Below are positions 24,481 to 36,190 of a stretch of DNA of 64,000 nucleotides, piece after piece. The DNA comes from Imbricaverruca yamaguchii (Eukaryota; Arthropoda; Thecostraca; Neoverrucidae), in assembly GCA_034440575.1 (NCBI GenBank), contig JAOTOL010001520.1:806001-870000 (forward strand). Direction: 5' to 3'. The first letter of the stretch is position 1. Each line of letters opens with the position of its first letter. Below the pieces are notes generated by a model. It was given only the letters and a program-made list of their open reading frames with translations, was not told where the DNA came from and ran no database searches. Both the position numbers and the translations under genes were made by a program.

Positions 24481-25010
24481 CTGCAATACACGGCGAGGGG
24501 TGGAGTTTACCGTGACTATGGCGGCGACGGAGCACCCGCACCGGCCTCATCAGAGAGACGACCACATGGAGACTCTGGGGGGATGGCAGACGGGGAGGTG
24601 CGGTGGGGTAGGCAGCCGACAGCCGTCAGCAAACCCATCTGCAGCGGGCCGTGTGCCGTCGGCGCCGACGGGAGGTGCCGCTATCGGCAGCGCGTGCTCA
24701 ATCTGTCCAGCGCCGACCGGCCGGCATCTGGGCCTCGTCTGGGCGTCGTCTGAATGCCTGGCCATCGGCACAGAGTCGACACGGCCGGCCGACGCTGCAC
24801 CACGTGCACCACGTGCACGGCCGTGCAGCGTGCACCAGCCGTCGGCCAGCCGCCGTCCGCACACAGTTGGCGCGCCACGGCGATATGGCGCGCCGAGCGT
24901 ACGCCCGCGACCCGCCCGTACCGGTGTACCGGTACCGGCGGGTTGCGGTCGGGCTGCAGTATCGGTGGTGCACCACTGCACCAAATATTCACCAGTACCA
25001 TAACCGAAGC
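24480..25010. other. CpG-rich patch, unassigned
   Basis: This is GC-rich DNA with many CG dinucleotides and small palindromes (accggtgtaccggtaccggc). All three + frames are open for long stretches, so openness reflects composition. It could be an exon or promoter region; no motif decides. Confidence 0.35.
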
Positions 25011-25189
25011 GCAGACACACAGCAACAAGTTAACAGCTCCGGAAATAGCCGCTGCAGCGCGCATATTTGGCGCGCTCAACTGCCACCGCACGTCCATGCG
25101 CGGTGTTTGAACTCAGTTGTGACGTGGCTGTGCTGCTTCGTGCCCCACTTGACAGGCAAAGACGAGACCAGAAATTACTCTTGTGCACC

Positions 25190-25460
25190 GATACCGACAC
25201 CGTCCCTACCAACAGGAGTGCTACCGCTGCCAACTCTAGGGCTAACAGATCAATCCACGCATCGTCCCTGCCTACAGGAGCGTCACTCACCACTGTTAAC
25301 TCCAGGCTTAGCAGCCCTCTTCAGGCACCGTCCCTGCCAGCAGGAGCGTCACTCACCACTGCCAAGTCTAGACCTAGCAAACCTCTCCAGGCACCGTCCG
25401 TGCCGGCAGGAGCGACACTGACCAATGCCAACTCCAGGCTTAGCAGTTCTCTCCAGGTGC
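25190..25460 (+). repeat. Minisatellite of about 62 bp (4-5 units)
   Basis: Each unit carries caccgtccctgccagcagga, then gcgtcactcaccactgccaa and ctccaggcttagcag, with variants. Confidence 0.85.
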
Positions 25461-25585
25461 AACATTACTACCAACACGCACATGACGCTAAACTTGTCTA
25501 ATTGCTGGTAGAATAGATATAAAACTGGTAGGCTGTTTCCACTTTTGATACGATACGCAAGCAAAACGTTCGAAATAAAACATCG

Positions 25586-25622
25586 AGCCTTTGCTTTTAT
25601 GCAACGCATGAAAGCAAAGGCT
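25586..25622. repeat. 12-bp inverted repeat
   Basis: agcctttgcttt (25586-25597) pairs with aaagcaaaggct (25611-25622) around 13 bases. Confidence 0.75.
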
Positions 25623-25659
25623 TTGCGTTGTGTCAATCGATTTACTTGAACCGGTATGA

Positions 25660-25825
25660 GAGGGGACGAGTAAAGAAGTAAGTTGCTCGCCTCACAATCG
25701 AAATGTTGTGGATTCGAGTCTCACCTGTCGCTACTCTTTGCCCGCGACCAATCGGCGTGAGAGATTGGCGACGCTACATGACTCAATGGTCGATGTGTCG
25801 TGAAACCAATAACCAACCAAGAACC
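25660..25825 (+). mobile_element. tRNA-derived SINE-like element
   Basis: The head contains a box-B-like ggattcgagtc (about 25711) after ttgctcgcctcacaatcgaa, which resembles the anticodon side of a tRNA. The tail is ccaataaccaaccaag. A second element with the same architecture lies at 30631-30811. The acceptor stem does not pair well, so it is not a functional tRNA gene. Confidence 0.5.
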
Positions 25826-26039
25826 GGTATGAGAAGAACAATGCTTATCAAGCCTCCAATGTTATTAGCCGGGAGCTCGCTCATAATCCTAAACTCTGGT
25901 TCACCACATGTTGGATATCTCAGAATATACCACTTCCTTTCCTGGTGCGTACATTACCCTACAGGCTGGTGCGGTTTCAGTTCTCTTGGAGCATCACTGG
26001 CCTAATGAATTGCAACACCACACTGCCCTGATGCGATGC

Positions 26040-26600
26040 CAGACGTAGCATGGCGCAGCACCATCCCTGTTTATAGGCATAGGCGTGTGCTGCTGCAACA
26101 CATGCCTGTCCTGTTGGAATTTCATTTATGTATTGGTGCAGCACCAGCCTGTCCTGCTGGAACGTTATCTCTGTGCTGGCGCAGCACCAGCCTGTCCTGG
26201 TGTGCCAGTGGCCATGTCGCTGAGCAACACTGCCCTGTCCGGACGCAGCCTGCGCCCGACGAATTCATCCCGCTACGCCACTGCACGCCCGTTCACCACT
26301 GGAGCACGTCCGGCCCGCGGGACCACCGCGTGTGCCGACACGTGCCCCGGCACAAGCGGACGCTGACCTCGACCACCTCCGTCGGCGCAAATCCCCGCCC
26401 CAGCCCCACCCCCGGCCGCCCGCCGGCACCCGGAGGGGGGATGGGGACGCAGCGTCGGCGTCGGTGGCCGGAGCGTGGAGGCGGGACGCCGCGTCGCCGA
26501 TCCGCCGTTAATGGCCAATCAGCGAGCGAGTGGTGACGGACGGCTGCTGGACGCCGACTGGACACCGAGGTCACCGCGTTATGGTCGGCTACTGACGTAT
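26040..26600. other. CpG-rich patch with short repeats
   Basis: At 26095-26215 the phrase gcagcaccagcctgtcctgc recurs about three times. From 26220 to 26590 the DNA is CpG-rich and includes ggccaatcagcgagcga, a CCAAT-like string. It may be a promoter or an exon; no evidence decides. Confidence 0.35.
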
Positions 26601-26784
26601 ACGCCGTTCGTGACTGGAAACGAACAATTGTTTGAAACCAGAGAACCACTCTCACTTCTAATGCACGGCCTGGATAACGATGAAACATTTTACGTAATAA
26701 ATAAAGCAACGATATAATAACGACAAGGATGCTTGAAGGGGTATATCTTTATATAATATACCTACATACATTCATATAAACGTG

Positions 26785-26975
<191 letters not shown>

Positions 26976-26999
26976 ATAGGCACACCGGAGGGGGGGCAG

Positions 27000-27320
27000 G
27001 GGGCCCGGGACCCCATGAGACCAAAGTGCCATTTGACCGAAAAGTGCCCTCTTGGCCGGAATGTCCCAAATTTAGCCCAACAATCACCTGACTTATGTGC
27101 CCCGCCTGTGCCAAAGGTGCCCTTTTGGCCCAAAACTGCCATTTTGACCTAAAAAGGACATTCCCCGGTGCCCTTTCCTGTCCCATGCGGCATGGAAAAT
27201 TCACGCCCTTCCCCCCCTCCCCCCTCCCCGGTCAACAAACCTTCCAGTGTGCCCCGGGCCGCAAAGTGCCCTTTTGGAGCCGCCAAGTGCCCTTTTCGGT
27301 CCGCCCCACCCCTTGGAAAA
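27000..27320 (+). repeat. Irregular AAAGTGCC(C/A)TTTTGG repeats
   Basis: The phrases aaagtgccatttgacc, aaagtgccctcttggcc, aaggtgcccttttggccc, aaactgccattttgacc, aaagtgcccttttggagc and aagtgcccttttcggtcc recur over about 320 bp. A (TA)n tract follows at 27338-27357. Confidence 0.7.
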
Positions 27321-27359
27321 ATCCTGGGTGCGCGCCTATATATATATATATATATATAA

Positions 27360-28380
27360 TGCATCCATTCCATGTAAGACCCCACAAAGTATCCCCGGAT
27401 ACTACCCGACCCAAAAATGTTGGCAGAAGAGGATCCCGCATCCGCCAGCGGCTCGCTACCGATTCTCCCGGTGACCACACTTTTCCGCCGCTCTGCTGCG
27501 TTTATGTGTGCCATCTGTCGGACTTGGCTGACATATCAGCGGAGTTAGCCAACAGCCTTCAGCTTGATATTAAATAATCTGTGTTCGCACATACCTGGAT
27601 AATCTGGCAGCGCCCGGGGGAGCCAGCGGGATTGATGACACCGCAATGTGTGCGAGGCCGTCCGTAGAACACCTTGATGCCGGTCCAAAGTACACAGTGA
27701 CACACCGAAAGAGATAAAACTGGGCCATTTCAAGATTACCGAACTCAATGTCTGCTATCGCACATCTGTCGACAGTGCAACTCCAGTGGATGGCAAAATA
27801 TATATGAGAAGTCGTTTTTCGTTAAAGCCAGCAATGCATCCCGAAAGGCTTCTTTTCGGCTCAGACCTCGGCGTGGGACGGGTTATCGTCTCATGCCGAC
27901 CAGTATTGACACAGTGGCTCCTCGCCGGGCGAGACTCTCGTGCCGCGCCCGGCCTCACCGCCGACACGAGTGCTCTCTGTCGGCCCACACTGCCAAGGTG
28001 TTCACGCACCAACGCTGTGCGTGTGCGTGTGCGTCGTTAGCTCGCATGTCAGCAGACGTGATTGATCTACCCGGCTCCGGTGACCGGTCGCAGAGTTGAA
28101 CTCGCGCCAGCGTTCCGAGCGAAGCCACAGCGGCAGTGGAGTGCGCCAACAGGTGGGCGGGCAGAATTTGTCGACGTATTGGCGCTTTTCGGCCGCATTC
28201 CGAGGATATGCATCTGGGTGACCGGGGTGCGGGTTTCAGGAAACTATATGGGTTCGCGAGCGCTAGCCAGTCCCAGAACCGATGAATTCAAAACGGGATG
28301 GGCCGACACGTCTGGTACATGCATACCGTGTTGAAATTCGAAATCATTGGAACAGTCTAGCTCTTCTAGAAGGATAGGAT
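27360..28380. other. Unassigned
   Basis: Moderately CpG-rich in the middle; no gene recognised. Confidence 0.3.
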
Positions 28381-28384
28381 GCTG

Positions 28385-28749
28385 GCCAGCTATGCGGCCA
28401 CCAACTGACCTTCGCTGTCCTCAGGTCACCAACTGACCCCGGCTGTCCTCCGGTAACCAGCTTAATTCGGCTGTTCGCAGGTCACCATCTGACCCGATTG
28501 TTATCAGGTCACCAGTTGATCCCGGGTGTCCTCAGGCGACCCGCTGTCCCCAGCTGTCCTCAGGTCACCAGTTGATCCCGGATGTCCTCAGGTGACCCGC
28601 TGGCCCCGGCAGTCCTCAGGCCACCCTCTGACCCCGGCTCTCCTCAGGCCACCCGCTGCCCTCAGGTCACCAGTTGGCCCCGGCTATCCTCAGGCCACCC
28701 GCTGACCCCGGCTCTCCTCAGGCCGCCCGCTGACCCCGGCTCTCCTCAG
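28385..28749 (+). repeat. Minisatellite of about 27 bp running into a splice acceptor
   Basis: About 13 units of ctgaccccggctctcctcag followed by gccaccc. The unit contains cctcag|g, and the last unit supplies the acceptor AG (28748-28749) of the first nesprin exon seen here. Each earlier unit is thus a decoy acceptor. Confidence 0.85.
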
Positions 28750-28959
28750 GGCACAGACAACAGCTGTGACGCCAGCGGTGAGTACACCAGCAGCGACGAC
28801 TCCGACTCCGACATCTTCTCCGACTCCGAGGGTCTCGACTGCAGCGTCGCCACGTGTCGTCAGGCCACGCCTCCTTCCGACCCGGCCGGGATCACGTGTC
28901 ACGAGGTGACCGCGCCCACCGCTGAGCTTGTCGCGGGCCAGGAGAGCGCACCACTTAAG
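28750..28959 (+). CDS. Nesprin exon 1 of 13 in the window (acidic linker)
   Basis: The exon has 70 codons, phase 0 at both ends. It lies between cctcag (28744-28749) and the donor aag|gtcaga. The protein opens GTDNSCDASGEY, continues with an acidic serine/aspartate tract (SSDDSDSDIFSDSEG) and ends SAPLK. I assign it to nesprin by position and phase: with the next twelve exons it gives one continuous frame to the KASH domain. No domain is recognisable, as expected for the disordered linkers between spectrin repeats. The acceptor is the last unit of a minisatellite. The exon before it is not identified with confidence. Confidence 0.6.
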
Positions 28960-30182
28960 GTCAGAGGCTCGACCAGTGCTTAAGGGCTATATCCTGTGAT
29001 TCTGTGGCTACCGGGGCCAGGAGAGTGAAGTTGCTGGTGTCACATGCTGAATTACCGGCATACATAAACGACACATTACATGCCGGAGGCTGATCTTTGA
29101 CACAGTACTTGGTGCCACATGATAATTATTACTATGCATTATTATTTGCATTATTATTATAGTATAACTTCCTTTTTTTCAATTTTCGGCGCGAAGGGCA
29201 ATTCCAGGAGAAATAACCAAGGCGTGTTCACCACATCTTTCTTATTTTGGTTCATATGGTGAATGTGGTTCAAGCTACGGATTTTCGAACGATATATATA
29301 CATATATACACTCACGTTTAGTAAGCTTGTTGCTACTGTTGAAAAGGTAAAACCACCCTGATATGAACTTTCTCCTTCAACACAGCATTTCGGTAACATT
29401 TTTTTCGTGGTCCCTTTGACTTAAAAACCTAAAAACATCAGAATTATCAATAATATGGGTCGTAGATTCCCTCATGTACATGTTCTTCTCAAAATCGGGT
29501 AAGATGTGGTTAACAATGTGTGATCTTCCTGTGGCATTTGTTGTGAAATCGTCCAAAATGATACTAATTAATACAATTTTATATGTCTGTTCTATTGTAA
29601 GGTGTTAGTTTCCTTAACCAGCAGCTCAAAATAATTCACCTCACGTTATTTCGGGGACCCGGTTAAGCGGGAACGATTATAATAATTCATTTAGCATTGC
29701 TGGCGTTTCACGATCCCTGTGCACCTGCTGCTTCTTTAATTCATCACTTGTCACAGACCCAGGGATTTGGCGAGCTACACCAGGTGTTTCTTTCTTGTTT
29801 GTGTACTAACTGCTTGTTTGCATTCGGGGTACTTCTGATTTTTCTTCTATCACTAGTATTTGCAACCATATTGTCTCCATCATCTGGTAATACCTAAATG
29901 TAAGCAGGAAGGAAAGTTGTGTATACTAGTCAAATGACAGTTAATTCTTAAGTTCTTTTTTGCCTTCCACTTAAAGGCGTACTGTAAATTGCGTTCATTT
30001 ATGAAAATTGTGTGGGAGATGCGCAATTCATGGACGCAGTAGGCGGGCGCAAATCGATTGGGAGAGGGGGTATCCATTGTTTCCCGTGTTAAAAGTTGAA
30101 ATTACTGGAGGAGCTAACTTCGGGGATAAAGATCCCTCAGAAGTATACAAATCTGACCTGGTTTCTGGTCGTTTGTTTTCAG
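28960..30182. other. Intron, nothing notable
   Basis: AT-rich intronic DNA; no recognised repeat. Confidence 0.5.
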
Positions 30183-30319
30183 GCAGCTCTCCAGAGCGAC
30201 CAGCGGTCGCCCGGCGAGCGACCTCCAGCTCCGCTCAGCTGGACCTTGAGTCACGTGACCGGGACACTGGCATCTCCGGCCGGTGTGACACCACTTCAAA
30301 CACCCACGCCCACTTCCAG
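30183..30319 (+). CDS. Nesprin exon 2 of 13 (linker)
   Basis: The exon has 137 bases, enters in phase 0 and leaves in phase 2. The acceptor is ttgttttcag and the donor is cag|gtgagt, a near-perfect consensus. The protein begins AALQSDQRSPGERPPAP and is proline/serine/threonine-rich, without a domain. The evidence is the strong pair of splice sites, the continuous frame and the phase match with both neighbours. Another frame is also open but would break the joins. Confidence 0.6.
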
Positions 30320-30630
30320 GTGAGTGGGCGGTGTGTGACGTCACACCAGCGACCGCCTATCAGCCCGATACTGCGCTGTTCCCTTTGTTGTCGAAGCCGA
30401 ACACTCTGGTTTAGGGGTTTACACATTATCAGCCGATAACACTATCGTGCGCAAGTAACACGTTTCACGGTCGACGTTTTTAGCCAGTGTCAAGAGTTGT
30501 GTGACAATTCGCAACTGTAGTTGGTGTGATTACTTCATTTTTTTGTGGTATGATGTGGATCGATTGCACACATACGTTATGCGGCGTTATGCGTCCACTG
30601 ACCTTTTAGCCGTGACTTATCGAGATTCAA

Positions 30631-30811
30631 GGGGCGAGGATGGCCGAGTGGTTAAGGTGTCGGGCATGGGTACCAAAGGACCCGAGTTCGACACCAGCGC
30701 CGCTCAGGACACTTCCCAATCTCGCGGCCCACCGGCGAAACAGTGTGGGCGGTGCCATTAGCCATGAATGTGCATGAAGTACGCCGTGAACCATCCAATA
30801 AACAAACAGTT
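30631..30811 (+). mobile_element. tRNA-derived SINE
   Basis: The head ggcgaggatggccgagtggt, then taaggtgtcgggc, matches a Ser/Leu-type tRNA 5' half (box A, TGGCCGAGTGG). Box B is present as gagttcgacacc. The body follows to gaaccatccaataaacaaac, an A-rich tail like that of the element at 25660. The long variable arm of a real Ser/Leu tRNA is missing, so it is a SINE, not a tRNA gene. Confidence 0.65.
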
Positions 30812-30844
30812 ATCAAGACACAAACAGATGCTGATTGAAATGTC

Positions 30845-31706
30845 TTAACCCGTCCCGTCTCGGGGGGGGGGGGTGGTCTTCAACCGCCCCCTCGGGGTTT
30901 TTTCGCGGATAGTGGACGAACGGCACGCGGCAGCGCGCCCAAATTCGGCATACCGTTTTCCACATCAATTTGGCATGCTGTTTAATTTTTTTTAAAAAGT
31001 CAGGTCATCTAAGGTCAACGAGTTAGTCAAGGTCAAGTGAGGTCACCTCCAAAAAAGCTCAACCAGTCTTCACGCTTTAACGGATACAGATATTTTAATG
31101 AAACTTTCTACGTTTGCTTATCTTTGGGGATGCAACAAAACGTACGAGTGGAATTTTTCATTTTTTTTTCTTCTCGTTTTTGACTACATATAAATTTTGC
31201 GTATTTGCCAACTTGTAGATCAAATAGGGGATTCTGGCTAAAGTAAGCCTTTTTTGTTAGAGGAAATTGACTTCCAACAACGTTTCTCGGTCTGCTCTAC
31301 CCATTGGAAAAGGAAAACCAAAGAAAACTTTAGAACTCAAAATTTTGAAATATCAAAAAAATATTTTGTTAATGTAAGGGGCCAAAACATTATAGCCCTG
31401 GTCGATTTCGCTGTCCTTTTCTCATTCCAAATCAATTTTGTTTTTCATATATCCCCCAAATGAACCCCCCAGAGCCAAGAATATGATGTAAGTCGTGAAA
31501 AGTCGTGAAAATCTAGCTCCCTGGTCATGTCACTTTTGGGGAAAAATTGTTTTGGGAGTGGACCCGGGTCCTACTCGTCGACGCTTTCCGATGACACCTC
31601 TTTCTTTTTCGTGCGCTGCTTAGTTTGGATTTTAGAGGAAGGGTTACTAACCGCCCCCCCCCCGAGACGGGGTGTGAGGATCTGACAGGAAAGACGGCGC
31701 GGGTTA
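30845..31706 (-). mobile_element. TTAA-flanked 0.85-kb element, copy 4 (reverse)
   Basis: On the + strand it starts ttaacccgtcccgtctcggg and ends gacggcgcgggtta. The interior is the reverse complement of copies 2 and 3. It lies within a nesprin intron. Confidence 0.85.
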
Positions 31707-31868
31707 GACCATACAGCTTACGTTGAGGTCAAGTCGCTTTAACTACTTGATTGGGCTAGCGTGCTACATATGAAGGCCAATATAACATGTCCATGTGAAT
31801 GTCCATTTGCATTATGTGTTTAATACAACTAAGAATGGCTCTTAAGTGCTCCTAGGTTTTAGATATTT

Positions 31869-32115
31869 CGTGAGACGAAATGTACGACCCTCAATATACC
31901 AGGAGGTGCTGAGTTTACATCAAAAGTAACGTTATGAATTGTGCTATATTACTCAACATTTCGGCGAGACATTTAACGTTTGACGTTTGTAACGTTTGAC
32001 TTCTAACGATGGCCCCTGGCCGAAACGTTGAGTAATATAGCATAATCCCTAACGTTACTTTTGATGTAAACTCAGCACCTCCTGGTATATTGAGGGTCGT
32101 ACATTTCGTCTCACG
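31869..32115. mobile_element. Foldback MITE with arms of about 105 bp
   Basis: The left arm starts cgtgagacgaaatgtacgac and continues with cctcaatataccaggaggtg and catcaaaagtaacgtta. The right arm is its near-perfect reverse complement, ending gtcgtacatttcgtctcacg. The short loop holds aacgtttgacgtttgtaacg. A TATT-like flank on both sides may be the target duplication. No ORF. Confidence 0.85.
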
Positions 32116-32201
32116 TATTGCATTATGTACACACCTTTGGGTGCTGCACCGTACTATCTTCCCCAATTACTGCAGCATTGATCGGATGTGCTTCCTTTCA
32201 G

Positions 32202-32428
32202 TTCTGGAGGGTCCACCGTCGTGACCTGCTCCTCCCAGCCGGGGGAAATGACCAATAGCACCGCTCATGAGACGCCGACGTGGGCGGGGCGTCGCCGGGC
32301 GAGGGCTCGCCGTCCAGTGGTGACGGCCACCTCGGGAAGCGAGGGCGGAGCTCCGGGGTCACCGACCCGCCGCCGTCGTCGGGGGCTGCGACGGGGCGGA
32401 CACCCCTGCAACGCCGAATCGGGTCAAG
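32202..32428 (+). CDS. Nesprin exon 3 of 13 (Arg-rich linker)
   Basis: The exon has 227 bases, enters in phase 2 and leaves in phase 1. The acceptor is cttcctttcag and the donor is caag|gtgcgc. The protein reads SGGSTVVTCSSQPGEMTNST, then a basic run (AGRRRARARRP), TATSGSEGGAPGSP, another Arg run and ends NAESGQ. Low-complexity and domain-free; supported by splice sites and phase only. The basic tract is not known in nesprins as far as I recall, so this exon is one of the less certain. Confidence 0.55.
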
Positions 32429-32439
32429 GTGCGCACTTG

Positions 32440-33283
32440 CCTCGGGATGTTGTGGACACAGAGTGACGCTGACAAATTGCTGTCGGCCTCAGTTTATCTG
32501 ACCGCTTGAATTTGTTTTAAATGAAGTTTGTCGTACTTCGTCGTATTAATGAAATACTTCCGAATTCTGCATTAATACAGTTTGACTGGATGGAACTATA
32601 TCATCATTTTGCATTCAGTTTTCAAACTTGCCTTTTTCTAGAACCTGGATACAGGCAACACTGATCATGCTGATCTAGTGCATGGGTTTAGCGCCTAGAA
32701 AAGTCCTAACTAGGATATATTGGAGAATGCATAGAAAAAGAGCTTGGACTAGCTCACAAATAACAGCTTAGCTACTCTAGGCAAGCATTTCGCCAACAGT
32801 ACGCAAGCTGGAATTTGAATTAAAAGGACGGTGAAATAGCTGCAGTGCCCGTCGTTCATACATGCTCGATAGTAATGCCAATTGAGTGAGACTACAGGCA
32901 ACATAAGACTAAACATGTTACACGGTCTGGAAAAGTCAGCCATGTCTAGACATTCCAGCTTGTAATTAATAAATCGCCGTTACAGGCCGAATGAGACACA
33001 GGCTAACCATAATCAATGCATTCTGCTTCATTCAATGACGAGGATATATATTCACCACACGTCGGATTTGTGATATCTAGGCGTGGTCCGGTCCCGCCGT
33101 ATGAGGAATCTAAGACATGCATGATTTTCGTGAGAAACATTATTTTTGTCTTCTGGAAAATAGCATGTTGGAAGAATTGGAGGAATACAAATTAATAAGT
33201 GGTTTGTATTAACCGAGGAAAATAATATTCAGATTTTCATGCAAAATTTTAAACCGGTGTGTAACTAGCCTGATAACTAATAA
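32440..33283. other. Intron, nothing notable
   Basis: AT-rich intronic DNA without a recognised repeat. Confidence 0.45.
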
Positions 33284-34722
33284 GGGGTCTGTTCCGGCTA
33301 CCTCATCCGGAATAGGCTGAGGGTCCATTTCCTCTACCGTCCGTTCCAGCGCCTCACCCGGAATAGGTTTACCCTCATCAAACCTCCACCGGATGAAAAA
33401 AATATAATCCGGCCGGTCGGCGGTCGAGGAAGCGCAAACTCGGAATACGACAAACCTCCCGCAACAGTGGCGTTCAGAATGAGCTTTTTTAACTTGACTT
33501 AGGCCATAAGCAGTCATTAAGTTGTATAAGCAGTACTTTCTTTGTTTTTCACTTTTTTCACTTTTTTTTTTGGGGGAGGGGAAGAAATCCAAAAGACATG
33601 GGATATGTGATGGATATGAGCAGTCACTGATGTTTTATATGACCAACTACACAACTTTGTCTCCAGTGCACTTCGGGGACATCCAATGTCCAAGATAAAA
33701 TTGGAGATGGGCGTTTAAAATTTGATGGGCAAATTGCACGTTCAGACATGCATGCCAAGTTGCATACCTTTGAGGGGGTATGCTTACTGGTATGCATTCA
33801 TGCTTTTTATTTGCATGTATGCACCAATGGCTGATGGAGGAGCTCCGTGTGGCCCCCACATGGGAAGGTGGTTTCCCTCTGACACACGGGCTTTGAATAT
33901 TTATGCAAATTATTTGGAGGGGCATGTGAAGGCAATGGCCAAGTAAAATGGATTGGAGGTTACCCTCCATGGAGCCTAATGCTAGGAGTTAAAATTATTG
34001 GGGGAGGGAAAACAAACATTAGTTAGCACTTACCCACCAAAAAATGTATAAAGCAACACCCCTGCTCGAACGGGTAACCCGTCAAATACACCATACTACT
34101 CGAATGCCCCTCGCTAAGTGGTCTTTCGTCCCAAGGTGCCCTCTTCAGAGTAAAAGACGCTCATTCGGTATGCTCCAGTGCAGTCCCCTTTCTTCGCTTA
34201 ATGAATATTGCACTGAACGAGAGCGTCAAGGGACTACCGCAACAACGTCCTTCTGAAGAAATGATTCCCCTCCAGACGTGTACCTACCTATTCAGCATTT
34301 GAAAATGTCTGGATCTCGGCCACTAAGATAAATGCATTTGGAGCTCCAGAAAGCAGCACCTGCCGTCGTCATCCACTGTGCGTCAGCTTCCCGGTCGGAG
34401 TCGGAATAAAAACACATCCTGCAGCACGTGTTATTCATCCTCCAATAGCTGTTGCACAATGGGATTCATCCGGCTTTCACAACAGCAAGTATATCAATCA
34501 ATAAGACATTTCTGCACTGCTACGCGCAAGATAGGAGCAAGCGACCGATAATGCCACCGATCTACACATATGCGCCAAATAACACTACAACCATATCACC
34601 TATCACCACCAACAGCTGATTAAAGGACAAAACTTTTGCCGGTCGTTCCGGCGCCTCGACCTGGAAGAGCTACTCTGGCCGAAGCTCAACCTATTCCAGA
34701 TGAGGTCGCCGGAACAGACCCC
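33284..34722. mobile_element. Putative 1.44-kb DNA element with terminal inverted repeats
   Basis: The left end ggggtctgttccggctacct, then catccggaatagg, is matched by the right end (reverse complement ggggtctgttccggcgacct, then catctggaatagg). About 30 of 33 bases agree. The interior holds no convincing transposase frame, so it would be non-autonomous. I see no clear target duplication. It lies in the intron after nesprin exon 3. Confidence 0.65.
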
Positions 34723-34724
34723 AG

Positions 34725-35575
34725 GCATACCTCTGCCAATATGTACCCATGTCTAAGGCGTTTGTTTCACAACCACAATTGTACTCAAGGCTGCTGGAGG
34801 CCCTCTATATGAGGTACGAGAGGTGGGAAATGCTAGGAGCAAGACCCCAACTGAGGGGTATGTTAAGCATCAGTGTGTTCTTAAACTGGGATTTGATGCG
34901 ATTATTCAGCTCTGTAATTGCCATGCATTCACTGGCGGAGGGAGCGGTGCGCATTGCAGTTACGGCTCGCCAATGTAGCAGGTTGGGGAGTAAATTGGTC
35001 TTCACCAACAACTTGTAAAAATAGAGGCATTTTATAGAGCAATGTTGCTGTAAGTTTATGTTTAAGTATTCAGGATTCACAATTGAAGGAGTTGGAAGTT
35101 TCACACTTATCCTATGTTTGTTCCTACCAAAGGATTCAAAGCCGGCTTTTTGGATCTGTTAATGTACATGCTAGCTTCAAAATTAGGGTTCATTTGGCCA
35201 GATGGTATTCACTCTCAAGCTGGTCGTCAGGATCCTATTTTACACCCCCCTCTAGTAGGCAGGTAAGTAGGTACCAAAGAAGCTTGGATGGTAAGCAAAT
35301 TTGAGGGACGTGGGCCATCTCCAAATGTAATTACCTACATGATTGCATTTATTAATAGATACAATAATGTTCAGTATCAGTGCAGTTTAGGGTGTTTACT
35401 AGAGAAGTTTTGCACATATTTTTAAAAGTTGTCAAGTAAGAAGAGGGTAAGTTGCCTATGTTAGTATTTTTTGTTGGGAAATTTGGAAAATATGAATTTT
35501 GAAGATTTAAAAAATGAAACATTCGGCAGTAAGCTTGAAGTTTAAGACAATTGTCTTCTTGGAATTCAATTTTCC
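34725..35575. other. Intron, nothing notable
   Basis: AT-rich intronic DNA; no gene or repeat recognised. Confidence 0.4.
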
Positions 35576-35580
35576 AACAC

Positions 35581-35645
35581 AATGTTTATGAATGTGGTTA
35601 ACACAATGTAACCACTCATTTCCTTTTCAAATGAATACTTTTTGG
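35581..35645 (+). repeat. 65-bp interspersed motif, copy 4
   Basis: aatgtttatgaatgtggtta, then acacaatgtaaccactcatt and tgaatactttttgg. The best-preserved first half of the family. Confidence 0.6.
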
Positions 35646-35711
35646 TATTTATCAAGACCTTGGTAAAATGCGATTTTCTGGATTTTTTTTAAAATAAAAT
35701 ACTGGATATTT

Positions 35712-35770
35712 GAATGTAAAATGATGATGCGACCACTCACTTCCTCCGCAAAAGATTACTTTTCAGTTGG
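35712..35770 (+). repeat. 65-bp interspersed motif, copy 5
   Basis: gaatgtaaaatgatgatgcg, then accactcacttcctccgc and tacttttcagttgg. It retains the second half of the motif, about 130 bp after copy 4. Confidence 0.5.
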
Positions 35771-36055
35771 TAAACAAATGCATGATCATAGTCTTCACTC
35801 TGCAAATATAGCAAATCGCGTCTAATTATCCGAACCTGGTGTGTCACAGACGTGATAAAGAAGACATTCAACACTTGATGCACTCTATTTAATACTCGTT
35901 GACATCAAAAACTGTTTCTGCCTTAATTCGACAGTCTTCAAGAATGAATAAACGCGACACGTCGCGCCAGCAACCGTGGATAAGGGCGAGAGATTCCTTG
36001 CGATTCCGTATTTTTCTGAAATATATTTCATGACGTCATGGCTAAAATTGTGTTT

Positions 36056-36190
36056 CGGACGATTCTGGTTTTCAGGTTAGGCTAGGTTAGGTTAGGTTAG
36101 TTTAGATTATATTATGATATAAAATATTTTATATATTATGCTATGTTATCTTAGTATAGTCTAGGTTAGGTTAGGTTAGATTAGACCTTC
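36056..36190 (+). repeat. Interstitial TTAGG-like repeats
   Basis: Two clusters, ggctaggttaggttaggtta and taggttaggttaggttagat, flank an AT-rich centre (ttatattatgatataaaat). Degenerate arthropod-telomere-type units inside an intron. Confidence 0.65.

Noticed and set aside
24290..25421. 237- and 256-codon overlapping frames
   Set aside because: All frames are open because of high GC; no domain, splice pair or homology supports one. Kept only as an unassigned CpG-rich patch.
30631..30705. Functional tRNA-Ser/Leu gene
   Set aside because: The variable arm and a pairing acceptor stem are absent; box A and box B belong to a SINE head.
36056..36190. Telomere or chromosome end
   Set aside because: Only short, degenerate TTAGG clusters occur, and they sit within an intron of a continuous gene.
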